From NCBI GenBank assembly GCA_010032125.1, contig RHAU01000023.1, positions 1 through 8,040 of the forward strand: DNA of 8,040 nucleotides, given 5' to 3'. How positions within the stretch are numbered: the first letter of the stretch is position 1; the number at the start of each line of letters is the position of its first letter. Below are positions 5,716 through 8,040 of the stretch, in pieces. A program made the position numbers and the translations under genes. The stretch comes from Actinomycetota bacterium. Lineage in GTDB: Bacteria > Actinomycetota > Actinomycetes > Nanopelagicales > Nanopelagicaceae. The notes under the pieces are model-generated. The model was given only the letters and a program-made list of their open reading frames with translations, was not told the origin of the DNA and ran no database searches.

Positions 5716-7068
5716 ATGGCGGATCAAGTTCAAAACAGATTAGACGAAGTCGAACGTGCGCTTCTTAATCGATGGCCCGAGACAAGAATCGCTCCAACGC
5801 TAGAACGCATCGCGCTTCTCGCAGACATGCTCGGCTCGCCTCAACTTTCTTACCCGACGATTCATATCGCAGGCACAAATGGAAAAACGACCACGACGCG
5901 ACTTATAGATACCCTCTGTTTCGAATTAGGTTTACGAACTGGAAGATTCACGAGTCCGCATTTAGAGAGTTTTCTCGAGCGTATCTCTATCAATGGATCT
6001 CCCATTTCACCCGAAGGAATGATTGCCGCCTTTGACGATATCTCTCCATACCTTGACCTCGTTGATTCAAGAATGGAGAACAAACTTTCATTCTTTGAGG
6101 CGATGACAGCCCTCTCCTTTGTCGCATTCGCTGAGTTTCCCGTTGACGTTGGAATCTTTGAGTGTGGAATGGGCGGCGAGTGGGATTCCACAAATGTCAT
6201 TCGCGCGGACGTATCGGTGATGACACCTATAGGTTTTGATCACATGCAATATTTGGGCGATACCCTTACAAAGATTTCGGCAACGAAATCAGGCATCATA
6301 AAAGAGGGTGCTTTTGCAGTACTTGCTCGCCAGGAGCAAGAGTCAGCAACGGTATTGATGAAGAAATGCGCCGAAATGAGCGCGACGCCGATTCGTGAAG
6401 GCATCGAATATTCAGTCCTACAACGCTCTTTAGCTGTAGGCGGTCAGCTACTGAGTATCCGAGGTGTTTATGGTCAATACGATGACATCTTTCTTCCACT
6501 TCATGGTGAACACCAAGCATCAAATGCGGCGACGGCTCTTGCAGCGGTAGAAGTTTTTGTTGGTGAAAAGGAATTGGATGGAGATCTTGTCCGCTCCGCA
6601 TTCGCCAAGGCCACATCTCCAGGGAGATGTGAAATCGTCCACCGCAATCCAACTGTCATCATTGACGCGGCACACAATCCCCATGGCGCTGTCTCACTTC
6701 GGAAGACCATTTCGGAGGAATTTGATTTCACAGCAATCATCGGCGTCGTTGCGCCCATGGCTGATAAAGATGTGGACGGTATTTTCGAGGAATGCGAGCC
6801 GATAATGTCACGAGTAACAGTCACGAGAAACTCGTCTCATCGAGCGGCGCCACTTGATGAACTCCGAGGTCAGGCAATCGAAGTATTTGGCCCAGATCGA
6901 GTAAGTTCACATGACGTTTTGACTGATGCAATTTCCGAAGCGATGGAGCAGGCTCGATTGCTAAATGCAGTCGATGACGGAAATTGCGCAGTTCTCATAA
7001 CAGGATCCGTTGTCACAGCGGGCGAAGCGCGAAGTTTTATTTCATCATTGAAGGGAAATTCTCGATGA
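5716..7068 (+). CDS. folC: Bifunctional folylpolyglutamate / dihydrofolate synthase
   Basis: FolC joins dihydropteroate to glutamate and adds further glutamates to folates in the cytoplasm. It is a Mur-ligase-family enzyme. The complete 450-residue protein has the P-loop GTNGKTTTTR at 53-62, TSPHL at 79-83 and FFEAMTALSF at 126-135. ECGMGGEWDSTN lies at 149-160 and DHMQYLGDT at 175-183. Lys191 sits in ATKSGIIKEG at the place of the usual carbamylated lysine. SPGRCEIV and DAAHNPHG mark the C-terminal Mur-ligase domain, and the end has the typical ITGSVVTAGEAR. Length is normal. Start is ATG 5716, 8 bases after the valS stop and without a visible SD, so it may depend on translation running off valS. 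If valS really is frameshifted, that coupling would be weakened. The stop overlaps the next gene by 4 bases. Confidence 0.95.
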   Translation: MADQVQNRLDEVERALLNRWPETRIAPTLERIALLADMLGSPQLSYPTIHIAGTNGKTTTTRLIDTLCFELGLRTGRFTSPHLESFLERISINGSPISPEGMIAAFDDISPYLDLVDSRMENKLSFFEAMTALSFVAFAEFPVDVGIFECGMGGEWDSTNVIRADVSVMTPIGFDHMQYLGDTLTKISATKSGIIKEGAFAVLARQEQESATVLMKKCAEMSATPIREGIEYSVLQRSLAVGGQLLSIRGVYGQYDDIFLPLHGEHQASNAATALAAVEVFVGEKELDGDLVRSAFAKATSPGRCEIVHRNPTVIIDAAHNPHGAVSLRKTISEEFDFTAIIGVVAPMADKDVDGIFEECEPIMSRVTVTRNSSHRAAPLDELRGQAIEVFGPDRVSSHDVLTDAISEAMEQARLLNAVDDGNCAVLITGSVVTAGEARSFISSLKGNSR

Positions 7069-7406
7069 GAATGTTGGCGCGAAGTGTTTTGATAATGGAG
7101 CTCTTTGTAATGGGCTTTGCACTTCTTATAGAAAAAGATCGACCAACAAATGAAGGCCTGGTTATAGGTGGCTTGATCATGGCAGCGGCATTTATCGCAT
7201 CTGGTTTACTCAAGAGAAAAATCGGATGGGTGATTGGTTGGATTACGCAGTTTGCAATGATCGCTTACGGTCACTTCGTTTTCACTATGTACTTTATGGG
7301 CGGCCTATTCCTTGGACTTTGGGTTGCCGCCATCATTGTTGGTCGAAAAGGGGAGGCGATTCGGGCCGCACATCTCGAGGCGAGCAAGGATAAAAAAGGC
7401 GAATAG
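7065..7406 (+). CDS. DUF4233 small membrane protein, partner of folC
   Basis: A 113-residue protein of unknown function. Four hydrophobic segments are visible at about residues 8-22, 31-49, 53-78 and 79-93. They are joined by short charged loops (EKDRPTNEG, LLKRKIGW) and followed by a basic/acidic cytoplasmic-looking tail (GRKGEAIR ... KDKKGE). The pattern GWxxxxxxQ, FxMGGLF and LWVAAxxxGR is what I recall of the DUF4233 family, which in Actinobacteria sits directly between folC and ndk, as here. Start is ATG 7065, overlapping the folC stop as ATGA, with GGGA at 7053-7056 as SD. An open frame reaches upstream to 6984, but those codons lie inside folC and encode no hydrophobic segment. A link to folate or cell-envelope function is only guilt by association. 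Confidence 0.85.
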   Translation: MRMLARSVLIMELFVMGFALLIEKDRPTNEGLVIGGLIMAAAFIASGLLKRKIGWVIGWITQFAMIAYGHFVFTMYFMGGLFLGLWVAAIIVGRKGEAIRAAHLEASKDKKGE

Positions 7407-7415
7407 ACTGCCCCC

Positions 7416-7853
7416 GTGACAAACACCGCTTCCTCACCGCAACGCACATTGGTACTCATCAAACCAGATGGCGTTCGTCGTGGACTTGTTGGCGAAGTTA
7501 TTTCTCGAATAGAGAAAAAAGGTTATTCAATCTCCGCACTTCGTATGTTGAATGCAGATCGCAATCTGCTTGAAGAACATTACGCAGAGCACAAAGGAAA
7601 ACCTTTCTACGAGCCGTTACTTGAGTTCATGACATCGGGACCGATTGTTGCGCTCATCGCCCAAGGCGAGCGAGTAATTGAAGGATTTCGTTCTCTTGCG
7701 GGGACGACAGATCCGACAGTTGCTGCGCCTGGTTCGATTCGCGGCGATCTTGCTCGTGACCAAGGAACGCGCGTTGTCCAGAACATTGTTCACGGATCAG
7801 ATTCAGTTGAATCCGCTGAACGTGAAATAAGAATTTTCTTCCCTGGCTTATAA
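7416..7853 (+). CDS. ndk: Nucleoside diphosphate kinase
   Basis: Ndk moves the terminal phosphate from ATP to other nucleoside diphosphates through a phosphohistidine intermediate. The 145-residue protein contains the nucleotide-binding LVLIKPDGVRRGLVGEV (Lys16), SGPIVALIAQGE at 74-85, and AAPGSIRGDLARDQ at 103-116. The active-site motif NIVHGSDS has catalytic His126. Length is close to the family's 136-145 and nothing essential is missing. The start GTG 7416 comes 9 bases after the DUF4233 stop and has no visible SD (the preceding bases are CTGCCCCC). Initiation is therefore probably coupled to the upstream gene or leaderless. The frame continues to TAA 7851-7853, where the mreB ribosome binding site overlaps the stop. 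Confidence 0.96.
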   Translation: MTNTASSPQRTLVLIKPDGVRRGLVGEVISRIEKKGYSISALRMLNADRNLLEEHYAEHKGKPFYEPLLEFMTSGPIVALIAQGERVIEGFRSLAGTTDPTVAAPGSIRGDLARDQGTRVVQNIVHGSDSVESAEREIRIFFPGL

Positions 7854-7857
7854 GGAG
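7852..7857 (+). promoter_or_regulatory. Shine-Dalgarno of mreB overlapping the ndk stop
   Basis: AAGGAG begins inside the ndk TAA stop and lies 7 bases before ATG 7865. It is a strong site with ideal spacing. Its overlap with the stop codon means ribosomes ending on ndk are delivered onto it. Confidence 0.8.
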
Positions 7858-7864
7858 ATAAGTA

Positions 7865-8040
7865 ATGACGAACCAACTCAATCGTTGGTCCTTCCTAGGA
7901 CGCGATATGGCAATCGACCTTGGTACCGCAAATACCTTGGTTTATGTACGCGGAAAAGGAATTGTTCTAAACGAACCTAGCGTCGTTGCTGTCAACCAAG
8001 ATACCGGCGCGGTTCTAGCAGTCGGCGCCGAAGCAAAGAA
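7865..8040 (+). CDS. mreB: Rod shape-determining protein MreB, 5' end only
   Basis: MreB is the actin-like filament protein that guides the elongation-phase cell-wall machinery at the inner face of the membrane. Only the first 58 codons lie in the window. They show the actin-fold phosphate-1 loop DLGTANT at residues 18-24 and the following VRGKGIVLNEPSVVAV segment, both diagnostic of MreB/Mbl. The first 15 residues (WSFLGRDM) are amphipathic-looking, in keeping with the membrane-binding N terminus of MreB proteins. ATG 7865 is fixed by AAGGAG at 7852-7857. No promoter is visible in the 11-base gap after ndk, so transcription from the ndk side is likely, although promoters inside ndk cannot be excluded. 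The gene is cut by the window edge and is not necessarily truncated in the genome. In relatives mreC and mreD usually follow. Confidence 0.93.
   Translation, partial: MTNQLNRWSFLGRDMAIDLGTANTLVYVRGKGIVLNEPSVVAVNQDTGAVLAVGAEAK

Noticed and set aside
6984..7064. Longer DUF4233 start at 6984
   Set aside because: The extra 27 codons lie inside folC, lack family resemblance and have no ribosome binding site. ATG 7065 with GGGA and the ATGA overlap fits better.
1..8040. Mobile element, CRISPR array, toxin-antitoxin pair, defence genes or RNA genes
   Set aside because: I looked for terminal inverted repeats, regularly spaced repeats, cloverleaf-like segments and unfamiliar genes on both strands and found none. 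All frames of useful length are explained by known housekeeping genes.

Overview
The window is a gene-dense, almost entirely plus-strand stretch of what looks like a low-to-mid GC actinobacterial chromosome (mid-40s percent GC judged by eye). Two things point to Actinobacteria. There is a paired clpP1/clpP2 whose proteins resemble the mycobacterial ClpP1 and ClpP2. The gene order tig - clpP1 - clpP2 - clpX - valS - folC - DUF4233 - ndk - mreB is also the one I know from Streptomyces and relatives. The moderate GC, very short spacers and frequent GTG starts would fit a streamlined aquatic lineage such as the freshwater acI group (Nanopelagicales). That placement is inference and was not tested against any database.

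Layout: bases 1-37 are a short leader with a heptamer repeat and a Shine-Dalgarno. Bases 38-912 hold trigger factor, broken: the ribosome-binding and PPIase parts are intact, but the reading frame ends at a junction where nearly all of the C-terminal chaperone domain is missing. The last 40 codons of the gene survive in another frame. Bases 913-1012 are a spacer. Bases 1013-2247 hold clpP1 and clpP2 (4-base overlap). Bases 2248-2333 are a spacer with small inverted repeats. Bases 2334-3623 hold clpX. Bases 3645-5707 hold valS, broken in the same way: the catalytic and editing domains end in a frame-shifting junction just before the expected KMSKS loop, and the last 178 codons follow in another frame. 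Bases 5716-7068 hold folC, 7065-7406 a DUF4233 membrane protein, 7416-7853 ndk, and 7865-8040 the start of mreB, which continues past the window.

How the genes work together: the first block is protein quality control (nascent-chain chaperone, ClpP1P2 peptidase, ClpX unfoldase). The second covers tRNA charging, folate polyglutamylation, nucleotide balancing and the start of the cell-shape cluster. Spacing of 8 to 21 bases or ATGA overlaps from clpX to mreB suggests one long transcription unit or closely coupled units.

I see no mobile element, CRISPR array, tRNA or obvious new system. The one striking feature is the pair of large, junction-type internal deletions in two otherwise well-conserved genes, each removing roughly 140-195 codons. 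Loss of the KMSKS segment from valS is hard to reconcile with a living cell unless another valS exists, so an assembly or amplification artefact, or a mixed population, must be considered first.
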